Notes: generated by a model from the sequence alone, not told the origin. Numbered from the stretch's first letter, positions 1-8,848 are shown. The stretch: 64,000 bases of DNA from Bacteroidota bacterium (GCA_021820065.1 JAKAEE010000009.1:1-64000), one strand, 5' to 3'. Program-made: numbers and translations.

Positions 1-1721
1 CTACTTATCTTGCGCAGTACCCAAACACATCCTCCAAGTTATGTCTTTCTTGTCATGATGGAACAATTGCAATTGGGTCGATGAGCACAGGTCAAATTAA
101 CGTAAGCGGCAGTTCAAATTTGGATGCAGACCAGTCTCTTTCGGCATCGGCTGCGAGCAATTTAGGCGGTGCATCGGGAACTACACTATCGGACGATCAT
201 CCTATTTCAATTGGGCTTCCGCACTTTAACTCAAGTCAGTATAATTGTTCCGGTTGTCATTATCCACGACCTGGCGATAAGGTGCCTATGGAATGTGTAA
301 GATGTCATGACCCTCATAATGAATCAAAGGATGGCGTAACAAAAAAGTTTCTTAAGAAATCAAATTCATCATCGGCGCTCTGTTTAGATTGTCACAACAA
401 AAAATATTGGTCAACTAATCCGTCCAGTCATCAGTCGTCTACTAAAACTCTGCCTTTAAATTGGAGTCATAACGGTTATACTACTGTAACAACGAGCGGA
501 TGCGAAAGCTGTCACAAACCACATTCTGCCGGCAGCCCAAGTAGATTGCTGAAACTGTCTGAACAAAACTTATGCGATGGATGTCATAAAGGAATTGCCA
601 ATGGCGGCATAACAACAAAGAATGTTTCATCTGCAACCGGAGGACCGTTTGCTAAATTATATACGCATCCTACTTACACAGTTGACAACAAACATAATCC
701 GGTAAATGCTAATCCGGTTACAAATTCTCCGACAGAAAGTTCGGCGTCTGTTTCCAATCCAAATCGACATGCAGAGTGCAGCGATTGTCACAACCCGCAT
801 GGCGCGTTTGCCGGTTTGCATACGCAAAAATCTAATTTAGTTTCCAATGTTCTGAACGGAGTATGGGGACTTGAACCGGTCGATGGAACAAAGTGGACTC
901 AACCGACCAGCTTTACCAGAATTGATCCTTCAACAAAGGAGTATCAAATCTGTTTGAAGTGCCATTCGTATTATGGATTAGGAACAACGACAACCGGAGT
1001 TACAACTATAATTGGTCCTTCCGGAACAAACATTACAGACCAAGCGATGGAATACAATGTTAATAATTATTCCGCCCATCCGGTTAAAGTTGGATTAAAC
1101 AGTCAAACAGGTTCTTATGCACCGAAAGCTCTTACAAGCGGACAAATGTCAACTTCATGGAATTCTGTTGGATCGCAAACAATGTACTGCAGCGATTGCC
1201 ACGGCAACGATGCTCTTACTTCTTCAACTGTTCCGCAGGGACCTCACGGTTCTAATTACAAATTTATGTTGCGGGGAACAAGCGCCAAACCAAATGCAAA
1301 GTATTGGCCCACCAATGCGAGCGGTCAATTATGGACTTTAAAAGACCTTTTTAATAATACAAACAATTGGTCGTCGGATTTATTTTGCGTCGGATGTCAT
1401 CCCATAAAAAATGGTACGACATATATCAGTGAAGCCCATGGAGAACACGATGACAGATCTGTTACAATTGGCGGAAAAAATTATTCCGGCGTTCCTTGTG
1501 TAGCGTGTCATGCGGTTGTTCCACACGGTGCAAAACGTTCGAGATTGATTGCTTACAATACTGACCCGAGTCCCTACAACTACGTTGACGGCACTGTGAG
1601 CGTTGCTATTGTAAGAGGTTATAAAAAGGCATCGGGACCAAATAGTTATAGCAAGGCAAACTGCTATTCAACTAACATGGGGTGCACAACACACTCAAAT
1701 CAAGGCGGATACGATCCATGA
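1..1721 (+). CDS. Multiheme c-type cytochrome, 5' partial
   Basis: The reading frame is open from the first bases of the window, so the start codon and signal peptide lie upstream. A haem motif (CLSCHDG) is encoded at about 36-56, before the first in-frame ATG at 81, which shows that this ATG is not the true start. Eleven CXXCH motifs are visible: CLSCH, CSGCH, CVRCH, CLDCH, CESCH, CDGCH, CSDCH, CLKCH, CSDCH, CVGCH and CVACH. Several are followed by PH or DPH, as in the doubled-CXXCH cytochrome family. Such proteins are exported and carry electrons in the periplasm or at the cell surface. The last four codons overlap the next gene (ATGA), so it is probably co-translated with the haem-ligation proteins that follow. 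The electron partner cannot be told from sequence. Confidence 0.9.
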   Translation, partial: TYLAQYPNTSSKLCLSCHDGTIAIGSMSTGQINVSGSSNLDADQSLSASAASNLGGASGTTLSDDHPISIGLPHFNSSQYNCSGCHYPRPGDKVPMECVRCHDPHNESKDGVTKKFLKKSNSSSALCLDCHNKKYWSTNPSSHQSSTKTLPLNWSHNGYTTVTTSGCESCHKPHSAGSPSRLLKLSEQNLCDGCHKGIANGGITTKNVSSATGGPFAKLYTHPTYTVDNKHNPVNANPVTNSPTESSASVSNPNRHAECSDCHNPHGAFAGLHTQKSNLVSNVLNGVWGLEPVDGTKWTQPTSFTRIDPSTKEYQICLKCHSYYGLGTTTTGVTTIIGPSGTNITDQAMEYNVNNYSAHPVKVGLNSQTGSYAPKALTSGQMSTSWNSVGSQTMYCSDCHGNDALTSSTVPQGPHGSNYKFMLRGTSAKPNAKYWPTNASGQLWTLKDLFNNTNNWSSDLFCVGCHPIKNGTTYISEAHGEHDDRSVTIGGKNYSGVPCVACHAVVPHGAKRSRLIAYNTDPSPYNYVDGTVSVAIVRGYKKASGPNSYSKANCYSTNMGCTTHSNQGGYDP

Positions 1722-3121
1722 TTGTGAGATTAAAAATGAAAAATAAAATGAAGAAAATTTTACTTTCGCGTTCTACGGGACTGACTCTTATTGTCTTCGC
1801 AGCAATGCTTTGTCTTGCGGGTGTTAATATCCCCCAGGTTTCAGATTCAAGCCCGTCGTTTATTAACGGTTGGAAAGAAAGCCATCCGTTGTTAGCTCCG
1901 GTAATATCACTGCTTCATTTCGATAGAATGTTCAGCTCCGAAATTTTTGTAGCGATTGTATTTCTTCTGTTCTTTGTGATGTCGTTCTCTGTTTGGAATT
2001 TATTTACCAGGACTAGAAAAAAACTTGCAAGACAAAATTTGAAATTTTCGGAAAAATCTTTTAAGAATTATTTTTCCTTTATTTCTCAAGATGGCGACCC
2101 GGTTAAGAATGTAATAGATACATTTGCTGGAAAGGGATACTCTCTCAAAAATCTATCTCAAGGAAAGTATCTCTTTAGAAAATACGGGTTCTCGCGGTGG
2201 GGCGGCTTCATTTTACATCTTGGAATGTTAATAATAATTGCGGCTGCATTATACACCTTTCTTTTTGAAAAGCGCGGCTTTATTCAAATTTTGGAAAGAG
2301 ATACTTTTTTCGGCAGCAGTGAAGAATTTCTCTCAACAGAAAACGGCGTTTTCGCTTCTCCCTTTGTTCCTAATTTTAACGTAACATTAGAAAAACTCAC
2401 ACCGGATTATTATCCGGATGGGAATTTAAAGTTTGTTGAAAGTTCTATATTGGTAAGCACCACTGCCGACACTCGTATTCACGGCTCACTTTCCATAAAT
2501 AATCCTTATAAATTTGGCGGCGTTAATATTTATCAATCGACTTCGTTTGGCTACACAATTTGTTTATTGCTGAATAAAAACGGGAAAGATATTCCCACTT
2601 ATTTCTCTCTGGAACACCCCGATAAATTAGGAAAACCTTTTACGGCAATTTCCGATTTTCCAACAACAGATTATGTTTTTAAGATGGAATTTAGACCCGA
2701 TATAAACGGCAGTTCATTCTCGCTCAATCAACCTTCTTTGCATTTAATTGTTGATGAGAAAGGGATGATACAATTTGACGGAACAATGAAACCCGGCGAA
2801 TCAGTCCGGCTTGGAGATCAAGAATTAACTTTTGTTGATATCCGCCATTGGAGCGGTTTGATCTTGACAGAAAATCAATCTGTCATTTTTATTTTTTTGG
2901 GATTCGGATTGGTTATCTTAGGGCTAATTTCGGTTTACATTTTTCCGATGCGCGAAATTTATTTTGTAGTCGAGAAAAATGAAAATGCTATACGGCTCAG
3001 CTTTGGCGGAAGGGCAGTAAGAGAACCCCGGCGATTTGAAGAAGAATTTAGAAATTACATCGAGTCAATTTATTTAAAAGAGAATTTTACAAATGTCAAG
3101 TCTGAATTGGTTGAAATATGA
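1718..3121 (+). CDS. resB: ResB/Ccs1-type cytochrome c biogenesis protein
   Basis: About 467 residues. There is a hydrophobic segment near residues 15-35, a second near 75-95, a third near 155-175 (GFILHLGMLIIIAAALY), a large extracytoplasmic domain, and a final membrane segment near 395-420. This is the four-helix plan of ResB/Ccs1, which with CcsA delivers haem to apocytochromes in System II maturation. I chose the ATG at 1718 because it overlaps the stop of the preceding cytochrome; a GTG at 1682 and an ATG at 1736 are alternatives. The gene overlaps the next one by 29 bases. Placement directly after a multiheme cytochrome supports a dedicated maturation pair. The sequence is divergent, so the family call rests on topology and the CcsA partner. 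Confidence 0.82.
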   Translation: MIVRLKMKNKMKKILLSRSTGLTLIVFAAMLCLAGVNIPQVSDSSPSFINGWKESHPLLAPVISLLHFDRMFSSEIFVAIVFLLFFVMSFSVWNLFTRTRKKLARQNLKFSEKSFKNYFSFISQDGDPVKNVIDTFAGKGYSLKNLSQGKYLFRKYGFSRWGGFILHLGMLIIIAAALYTFLFEKRGFIQILERDTFFGSSEEFLSTENGVFASPFVPNFNVTLEKLTPDYYPDGNLKFVESSILVSTTADTRIHGSLSINNPYKFGGVNIYQSTSFGYTICLLLNKNGKDIPTYFSLEHPDKLGKPFTAISDFPTTDYVFKMEFRPDINGSSFSLNQPSLHLIVDEKGMIQFDGTMKPGESVRLGDQELTFVDIRHWSGLILTENQSVIFIFLGFGLVILGLISVYIFPMREIYFVVEKNENAIRLSFGGRAVREPRRFEEEFRNYIESIYLKENFTNVKSELVEI

Positions 3122-3932
3122 GGTTATACTTCACTGGATTGCAGTAGCATTATATATTGCTGCAAGTGTGATATTTACCTACAGTTTATTTTTTAAGAAC
3201 GGCAAGGTTATCCGGCATGCCTTTTTATTAACAATAATCGGTTTGGTACCGCATTCGGCGGCGCTTCTTGTACGCTGGATTGAACAGGGGCACGGACCGT
3301 ATATGACCCGGTATGAAGTACTAAGCTCCGATGCATGGGTTTTACTTGTCATGTTCTTGTTGTTTAGTGTGAAATGGAAAAAGGTTCAACACCTCGGAGT
3401 TATAATTCTTCCGGTAGCTTTCCTGATGATTGCAGTTGGAGTTATGAGAAATGCTGCGATGCAGAATCTTCCTCCGTCGTTAAGAAGTGTGTGGCTGATT
3501 ATGCATGTAACTTTTGCCAAGCTTGCCGGTGGAGCGATAATTATTTCTTTTGCTGCCGCTCAAATTTTTCTGCTTAAGATAAAAAGAAAGTCGAATAATT
3601 GGCTTGCAAAATTTCCACCTGCTGAAATTATAGATGAGTACAGTTATAAATTTGCGGGATTTGGTTTTGTGTTTTGGACTATAAATATTGCTGCCGGCTC
3701 AATATGGGCGCAAGAAAGCTGGGGAAGATACTGGGCATGGGATCCCATAGAGACCTGGTCGCTTATTACATGGTTGATGTACGGCATATATGCGCATCTA
3801 AGATTATTCTGGAACTGGAAAGGAAAAAAATCCGCAATAGCACTTACGGTTTGTTTCCTCCTCTCTTTATTCACAATATTCATTTTACCATTTGTAGCAA
3901 AAACACTTCATAGCCAATACTTTACACCATAA
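3093..3932 (+). CDS. ccsA: CcsA/ResC-type cytochrome c assembly protein
   Basis: 279 residues with about eight hydrophobic segments. The diagnostic tryptophan-rich WWD segment sits at about residues 203-232 (WAQESWGRYWAWDP, then ETWSLITWL and a histidine in YAHLR). In the family this WWD loop, with flanking histidines, binds the haem that is handed to CXXCH sites on apocytochromes. The gene overlaps the end of resB, typical of a two-gene System II module. It probably serves the two multiheme cytochromes of this operon. The length matches short bacterial CcsA proteins. Confidence 0.93.
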   Translation: MSSLNWLKYEVILHWIAVALYIAASVIFTYSLFFKNGKVIRHAFLLTIIGLVPHSAALLVRWIEQGHGPYMTRYEVLSSDAWVLLVMFLLFSVKWKKVQHLGVIILPVAFLMIAVGVMRNAAMQNLPPSLRSVWLIMHVTFAKLAGGAIIISFAAAQIFLLKIKRKSNNWLAKFPPAEIIDEYSYKFAGFGFVFWTINIAAGSIWAQESWGRYWAWDPIETWSLITWLMYGIYAHLRLFWNWKGKKSAIALTVCFLLSLFTIFILPFVAKTLHSQYFTP

Positions 3933-3939
3933 GAAGAAA

Positions 3940-5415
3940 ATGAAAACAGAAATAAAAAATATTCTTTTAGCAACACCGCCGTATCATGCAGGGGTTTTAG
4001 AATCAGCCGGTGTTTGGCCTCCGTTAGGTTTAGTCTATATTGCGGGCGAACTGCGGAAACACGGTTATAATGTAGAAATCTATGATAGTATGTCTCTACA
4101 GCATACACTTGATGAAGTCAGGCAAAACTTGCAAAGAAAAAAATTTGATGTACTTGGTGTCTCTTCAATAACAGCAAGCATTGTGGCTGCAACTAAAATG
4201 TTAGAAATCTCTAAGGAAGTACACCCGGAAAGTTTAACTGTGATGGGAAATGTTCATCCAACTTTTCAGTATGATGAATTGTTAAAAGATAATTCTTCGG
4301 TTATAGACTTTATTATCCGGGGCGAAGGAGAAGTAACTTTCCCTGTGCTTTTGAATGCTCTAACAACCGGACAGAATCTTGAGACAGTTTCAGGTATAGT
4401 TTATCGTGATGGGGATTCGATAGCAGCAACTCCTATGCGAAGCTTTGTGAAGGATTTGGATAGGCTTGAACCCGCCTGGGACTTATTGGATTGGAGTTTA
4501 TATAAATTTTATGTTATTCCAAATTCAAGAATGGGCACAATTAATTCTTCGCGCGGGTGTTCTCACCAATGCAGTTTTTGCTCTCAGCAGAAATTTTGGC
4601 AGCGAAGTTACAGGGAACTCTCACCCTCAAAATTTATTGAACAGCTGGAACTTTTGAATAGAAAATACTCCGTGAATGTTGTAATGATTTCCGACGAATA
4701 CCCAACCAAAAACAGGGAACGCTGGGAAGAGATTTTAGATAGGTTAATCAGCCGGAACCTTGATGTTTCTTTGCTGCTTGAGACAAGAGTGGAAGACATT
4801 TTGAGAGACCAGGATATTCTTTGGAAATATAGACAAGCGAAAATTCTTCACATTTATGTCGGTGTTGAAGCAACAAATCAAACGTCGTTAGATATTTTCA
4901 AGAAGGATATCAAATGCGAAGAGTCCAAAGAGGCATTGCGATTGATTGCTGCCAACGGAATGATTTCGGAATGCTCTTTTGTACTTGGAATGCCCGATGA
5001 AACACCGGAATCAATTGCCACTACTCTTGAACTGGCAAAACATTACAATCCGGATTTCGGGCATTTCCTGGCTATAACGCCGTGGCCCTATTCCGAACTG
5101 TATGATAGTCTTAAATCATTTATTCGGGTAACCGATTATTCAAAGTATAATCTTATCAATCCAATTATTGAATCGAAGACTATGACTTTGGAAGAACTGA
5201 ATGAAGCTATAATTTCCTGTTATAAGGAATTTTACAGATGGAAAATGCCGCAGTTTACAAATGACCCTAATGTTTTCAGACGGGAATACCTGCTGAGATC
5301 GACACGGCTGATGATGCAGAATTCCTTTTTGAGAAAATACATGAAAAGCAATAATGCTTTAGAGCATCATATGCATCCCAGCGTAGAAATTGAAATGGCA
5401 AACGCAGCAATATGA
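3940..5415 (+). CDS. B12-binding domain radical SAM protein
   Basis: 491 residues. The N-terminal part (about 8-150) has the layout of a cobalamin-binding Rossmann domain (PPLGLVYIAGELRKHG, then a GEGE motif near 127). The radical SAM core follows with C207-x3-C211-x2-C214 (CSHQCSFC), which ligates the 4Fe-4S cluster that cleaves SAM. This is the class B (BchE/P-methylase-like) architecture, whose members methylate or cyclise unactivated carbons. The substrate is not evident. It starts 7 bases after ccsA with an AGAAG ribosome site and lies between cytochrome maturation and cytochrome genes, so a role in haem, quinone or cytochrome modification is possible but unproven. Confidence 0.85.
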   Translation: MKTEIKNILLATPPYHAGVLESAGVWPPLGLVYIAGELRKHGYNVEIYDSMSLQHTLDEVRQNLQRKKFDVLGVSSITASIVAATKMLEISKEVHPESLTVMGNVHPTFQYDELLKDNSSVIDFIIRGEGEVTFPVLLNALTTGQNLETVSGIVYRDGDSIAATPMRSFVKDLDRLEPAWDLLDWSLYKFYVIPNSRMGTINSSRGCSHQCSFCSQQKFWQRSYRELSPSKFIEQLELLNRKYSVNVVMISDEYPTKNRERWEEILDRLISRNLDVSLLLETRVEDILRDQDILWKYRQAKILHIYVGVEATNQTSLDIFKKDIKCEESKEALRLIAANGMISECSFVLGMPDETPESIATTLELAKHYNPDFGHFLAITPWPYSELYDSLKSFIRVTDYSKYNLINPIIESKTMTLEELNEAIISCYKEFYRWKMPQFTNDPNVFRREYLLRSTRLMMQNSFLRKYMKSNNALEHHMHPSVEIEMANAAI

Positions 5416-5458
5416 ACAAAAATAAATCAGTGAAACAATTTGCAATTATGAGGGAAGT

Positions 5459-6769
5459 ATGAAATACCGTTTTCTAGTTTTACTATTAGTGGTGTTTAAT
5501 CACGGATATTTTGCTCAAGACAAAGAACAGACTTCTTGCATGAGCGCCAAATGTCATGCATCGATGGCGGACGTAAAATATCTGCACGGCCCATTTGCGG
5601 TTAAAGAATGCAATGCCTGTCACGTACCTATCAAAGATCAGAAACACAAATTTGAAGAGATTAAGAAGCCATCCGATTTATGTATGAATTGTCATGAACC
5701 GCTCCAAATGAAAAAAGTTGTACACGGACCGTTAAAAACCGGAAGTTGTACGGCGTGTCATAGTCCGCATGGCTCAAACCAACAATTCATGCTAAAAAAA
5801 TCTCAGTTGTCGGAAATGTGCATGTCATGCCACAAAAAAGAAATGTTCGATAGAAAAAATGTTCATCCGCCTGTGATGGACGGCGACTGCACAGTATGCC
5901 ACGAGCCACACTCAAGCGATAATGAAAAACTTCTTGTGAAAGCCGGCAACAGCTTGTGTTATACGTGTCATACGGATTTTGAATCGGGTTTTGCGAATTC
6001 CAAATTCATTCACAAACCAGCCAGCGAAAAATGCACAAACTGTCATGATGTCCATTCAAGTGATTTTGAATCAATGACTCTAAAGGAAACGAAAGAGCTC
6101 TGCTACAAATGCCATGCGCAAATAAAGCAAACAGTTGCAGATGCTGCTTCAAAGCATAGCGCAGTTGACGAAGGGAAAAAATGTGCAAACTGTCATTCGC
6201 CGCATTTTTCAGATGTTCCCAAACTGCTTAAAAAAGAACCGCTGGATTTATGCGTTTCATGCCATAATGATCAGTTAACAACAAGAAATGCTTCGTTAAC
6301 AAATTTTAGTCTTTTGCTTCAGAACAATAAAGACTGGCACGGACCTATTCAAGAAAAAGATTGTTCGGGATGTCATGGCGTTCATGGAGGTAAAACCGAT
6401 TTTAGATTGTTGAATAAGTCCTATCCAAATGAGTTTTATACTTCCTATGCAAAACAAAAGTATGAATTGTGCTTTGGTTGTCATCAGCCAACACTCGCTC
6501 AGGATTCGATAACTGCCACTCTTACAAATTTCCGTGATGGTGATAAAAATTTACATTTCCTTCATGTTAATAAACGTGTAAAGGGAAGAACATGCAGAGC
6601 ATGTCACGAAACACACGCAAGTAAGAGAGAAAAACATATAAGGGAAGCCGTTCCTTTTGGCAAATGGCAGCTTCCGGTGAATTTTGAAAAAAACAAAGAC
6701 GGCGGTAAATGTACGCCGGGGTGTCACGCACCAAAAGAATATAAGAGAACTCTTCCGCATTTAGATTGA
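5459..6769 (+). CDS. Multiheme c-type cytochrome with up to 15 haem sites
   Basis: 436 residues with an N-terminal signal peptide (about 1-19, ending near YFAQ). I count 13 canonical CXXCH motifs (CNACH, CMNCH, CTACH, CMSCH, CTVCH, CYTCH, CTNCH, CYKCH, CANCH, CVSCH, CSGCH, CFGCH, CRACH), one CX4CH at the N-terminus (CMSAKCH) and one CX3CH near the C-terminus (CTPGCH). Haem density is about one per 30 residues, with repeated doubled-CXXCH units (CHxPH followed by LC..CH). It is an exported electron-transfer protein. A GAGGGAAG ribosome site lies just before the ATG. Its neighbours are a radical SAM gene and a thioredoxin-fold gene. Confidence 0.93.
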   Translation: MKYRFLVLLLVVFNHGYFAQDKEQTSCMSAKCHASMADVKYLHGPFAVKECNACHVPIKDQKHKFEEIKKPSDLCMNCHEPLQMKKVVHGPLKTGSCTACHSPHGSNQQFMLKKSQLSEMCMSCHKKEMFDRKNVHPPVMDGDCTVCHEPHSSDNEKLLVKAGNSLCYTCHTDFESGFANSKFIHKPASEKCTNCHDVHSSDFESMTLKETKELCYKCHAQIKQTVADAASKHSAVDEGKKCANCHSPHFSDVPKLLKKEPLDLCVSCHNDQLTTRNASLTNFSLLLQNNKDWHGPIQEKDCSGCHGVHGGKTDFRLLNKSYPNEFYTSYAKQKYELCFGCHQPTLAQDSITATLTNFRDGDKNLHFLHVNKRVKGRTCRACHETHASKREKHIREAVPFGKWQLPVNFEKNKDGGKCTPGCHAPKEYKRTLPHLD

Positions 6770-6779
6770 AGTGACGGCA

Positions 6780-7856
6780 ATGAACCCAACAAAGTTTATC
6801 ATTTTTATTTCTGTTTTATTCCTCTCCCGTATGCAATTGACCGGACAGGAAAGCGCTGGGAATGCTCACGATTTCTCCTTAAAAGATATTCACGGAAAAG
6901 TTGTTTCTTTAGATCAAATGTTAGGGAAGAAATTAACCGTTCTTGTTTTCTGGTCAACGTGGGAAAAAGATTCGGGTAAGTTCTTATCTAAATTTGAGAG
7001 TGATTTTCGGAAGTACAGTGATAAAGGACTTAGCGTAATTGGCGTTTGCTCGGAAGAACAAAACATTACAGACTCAAAGTTGCAAGAGATCCGGGATTTT
7101 GTTTCCGTGAACAAACTATCTTTCTATAATCTAATTGATAATAATCTTCAAGTCTTCCGTCTGTATGATGTTGAAGCTCTTCCAACAACTTTTCTTATCG
7201 ACCGGTATAAGAAGATTTTATTTGTATTGCGCGGTGCACCGCTTGTCGGAACAGACCGGCTGTTCAGAACGATCTCCGCTGCATTTGAGCCCGAGGAAAA
7301 GAAACCGGAAATCAGGCAAATAACATCGGAGTCGCCCGAAGCGTTGCGCTACAGTAATTTTGCCGAACTCGAATTTAAAAGGGGTAAGATTGACGCTGCC
7401 CAAAAGTATGCAGTGCAAGCCATTAAACTTGATTCGACATTTACACAGCCGCTTCTGCTGCTGGCTCGTCTATCACTCGAAGAAAAAAATTATACTGAAC
7501 TGGAAAACAATTTTAGAAAGCTGAAAAAGTGTCCGGGGGACTCTAATCAAGTTATTCTTTTAAGGTACGAGTATTTGATAGTACAAAAGAAATACAACGA
7601 AGCAATAGAAAAATTAAACTCATTTATTTCAAAAAATAAAAACGACTCCTTTTCTCATGCACTATTAGGGTATGCTTTCGGCATGGAGAAAAATACCGGG
7701 CTTAGCGAGCAGGAATTTTCCATTGCCGCAAAACTCGATTCGACCGATTATAGAATTCCTAAGCTGAAAGCGGAAGTCTATAATTTCAATGGCAAAAGCA
7801 AAGAAGCAAACGAGTTGCTGCGTCGTTCAAGACAGTTAAGAAAAATTGCGCCGTAG
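6780..7856 (+). CDS. Thioredoxin-fold (TlpA/ResA-like) protein with TPR repeats, no CXXC
   Basis: About 358 residues. A signal peptide (about 1-22) precedes a TlpA/ResA-like domain (about 30-170: LTVLVFWSTW, later LPTTFLID with the conserved cis-proline). The second half (about 185-355) is helical with TPR-like repeats. At the active site, where family members have WCxxC, this protein has W-E-K-D-S, so both cysteines are absent and it cannot be a standard thiol-disulfide reductase. It may instead bind apocytochrome or act as a scaffold; that is inference. I prefer the ATG at 6780, with GTG at 6771 as the alternative. It is the last intact gene of the cytochrome operon. Confidence 0.8.
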   Translation: MNPTKFIIFISVLFLSRMQLTGQESAGNAHDFSLKDIHGKVVSLDQMLGKKLTVLVFWSTWEKDSGKFLSKFESDFRKYSDKGLSVIGVCSEEQNITDSKLQEIRDFVSVNKLSFYNLIDNNLQVFRLYDVEALPTTFLIDRYKKILFVLRGAPLVGTDRLFRTISAAFEPEEKKPEIRQITSESPEALRYSNFAELEFKRGKIDAAQKYAVQAIKLDSTFTQPLLLLARLSLEEKNYTELENNFRKLKKCPGDSNQVILLRYEYLIVQKKYNEAIEKLNSFISKNKNDSFSHALLGYAFGMEKNTGLSEQEFSIAAKLDSTDYRIPKLKAEVYNFNGKSKEANELLRRSRQLRKIAP

Positions 7857-7857
7857 T

Positions 7858-7957
7858 GCGCTGCTTTGGCATTTGCAAGAATCACCTTTCCTATAGAACC
7901 ATCATGACACAGAATACATTTCTGAGATTCAATAATATTCTCGTTAGTGACAAGGAA
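7858..7957 (-). pseudogene. Relic of a multiheme cytochrome haem-binding segment
   Basis: Read on the - strand, this stretch encodes NENIIESQKC followed by ILCHDGSIGK. The haem motif CILCH lies at 7918-7904 and is followed by DGSIG, close to the CLSCHDGTIA context of the cytochrome at the start of the window. No start codon, signal peptide or second haem motif is attached, and the frame runs into the antisense of flanking genes. It looks like a leftover piece of a cytochrome gene caught between two other genes. A chance occurrence of CXXCHDG is possible but unlikely. Confidence 0.45.
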
Positions 7958-8248
7958 ATCAGAAAGACATGGAATAGCTCGGAGATGATGAAGAGAAAAG
8001 ATGATCTTTATAAGTATGGGATTTTTGTTGAACATGATTCGAACCCGCCGAAAGCATGCTGCGGGTCGTGTATATTCATTCACATTTGGGAAGGATTCGG
8101 AAAACCGACTTCAGGCTGTACGTCAATGTCGGAAGAAAATTTGATTAAAGTCTTACACTGGATAAATGTTAAAAAGAAACCATTGCTGATTCAGATGCCT
8201 CAAAAGGAGTTTGACAAAATCAAAAATTTGCTTCCTTTGAGTTCTTGA
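7904..8248 (+). pseudogene. 5'-truncated L,D-transpeptidase (YkuD-like) catalytic fragment
   Basis: The frame is open from 7784 to 8248. The part from about 7970 onward (WNSSEMMKRKDDLYKYG, then GSCIFIHIW, then PTSGCTSMSEENL) matches the C-terminal half of YkuD-type L,D-transpeptidases, including the catalytic histidine and the SGC cysteine motif. Such enzymes are normally well over 200 residues with an exported N-terminus. Here only about 115 residues remain and no signal peptide can be found, because the upstream DNA is the TPR end of the previous gene plus a cytochrome relic on the other strand. I treat it as a remnant. The ATG at 7904 and GTG at 7856 are possible starts if it is expressed. 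Confidence 0.65.
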
Positions 8249-8270
8249 GAATTTTACCACCACGTTCATG

Positions 8271-8816
8271 TTATGAATTCTTATTTGAGTAATATTCATT
8301 TCTAAGAATTCCCATTACATAAAAATCCACGTAACGGTTATGATGATACATCGCTTGACGTAAAGTTCCTTCAACTACAAAGCCGCACTTTTTATATATC
8401 TCGACTGCCTTTGTGTTTTCAAGCGCCACATGAAGTTGAATCCGGTTCAGATTAAGAACGTCGAATGCGTATTTAATCATCAATCGCGTGGCTTGAGTTC
8501 CGTAACCGCTATTCCACTTTGAAGTATCGTAAATAGCTATAAAAAAAACGGCAGCTCTGCTAACGTAATCTACACGGTAGAAAGCCGTAATGCCGACAGC
8601 TTTTCCGGAACTAAGTTCGCAAATGGTAAAGAGAACAGTGTTTTGGTTTGATGAATCTTTGCGATACTCTTCCAGTAGTTCATGTTTTGTCTTTGGGCGA
8701 AAAGTAAATAAAGTCTCGCGCACCGTTTCATCGTTCAATCCTTCAAATAACAAATCCACATCTTCATCAATGAATGGACGTAGATAAACATTTTTTTCGG
8801 TTATAAATTTGCTCAT
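8271..8816 (-). CDS. GNAT acetyltransferase, RimJ/RimL type
   Basis: 181 residues, the normal length for the family. The N-terminus (YLRPFIDEDVDLL) is the beta1-alpha1 start of RimJ/RimL-like GNAT proteins. The acetyl-CoA loop is at about 107-113 (WNSGYGTQA), and the final fold elements are VALENTKAVEIYKKCGF and EGTLRQAMYHHNRYVDFYVM. Members acetylate protein N-termini, amino sugars or small amines; the substrate here is unknown. It is the last gene of a - strand group with the beta-lactamase-fold protein and murQ, which makes a cell-wall amine or amino sugar a reasonable guess. Confidence 0.85.
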   Translation of the reverse strand: MSKFITEKNVYLRPFIDEDVDLLFEGLNDETVRETLFTFRPKTKHELLEEYRKDSSNQNTVLFTICELSSGKAVGITAFYRVDYVSRAAVFFIAIYDTSKWNSGYGTQATRLMIKYAFDVLNLNRIQLHVALENTKAVEIYKKCGFVVEGTLRQAMYHHNRYVDFYVMGILRNEYYSNKNS

Positions 8817-8848
8817 GCTGCACCAATTATTTTTTTCGTTTTATAATT

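Noticed and set aside
7778..8083. A 101-codon - strand frame containing CILCHDG as an intact cytochrome gene
   Set aside because: It has a single haem motif, no signal peptide, and most of the frame is antisense to the transpeptidase fragment and the TPR protein. I keep only the central part as a relic.
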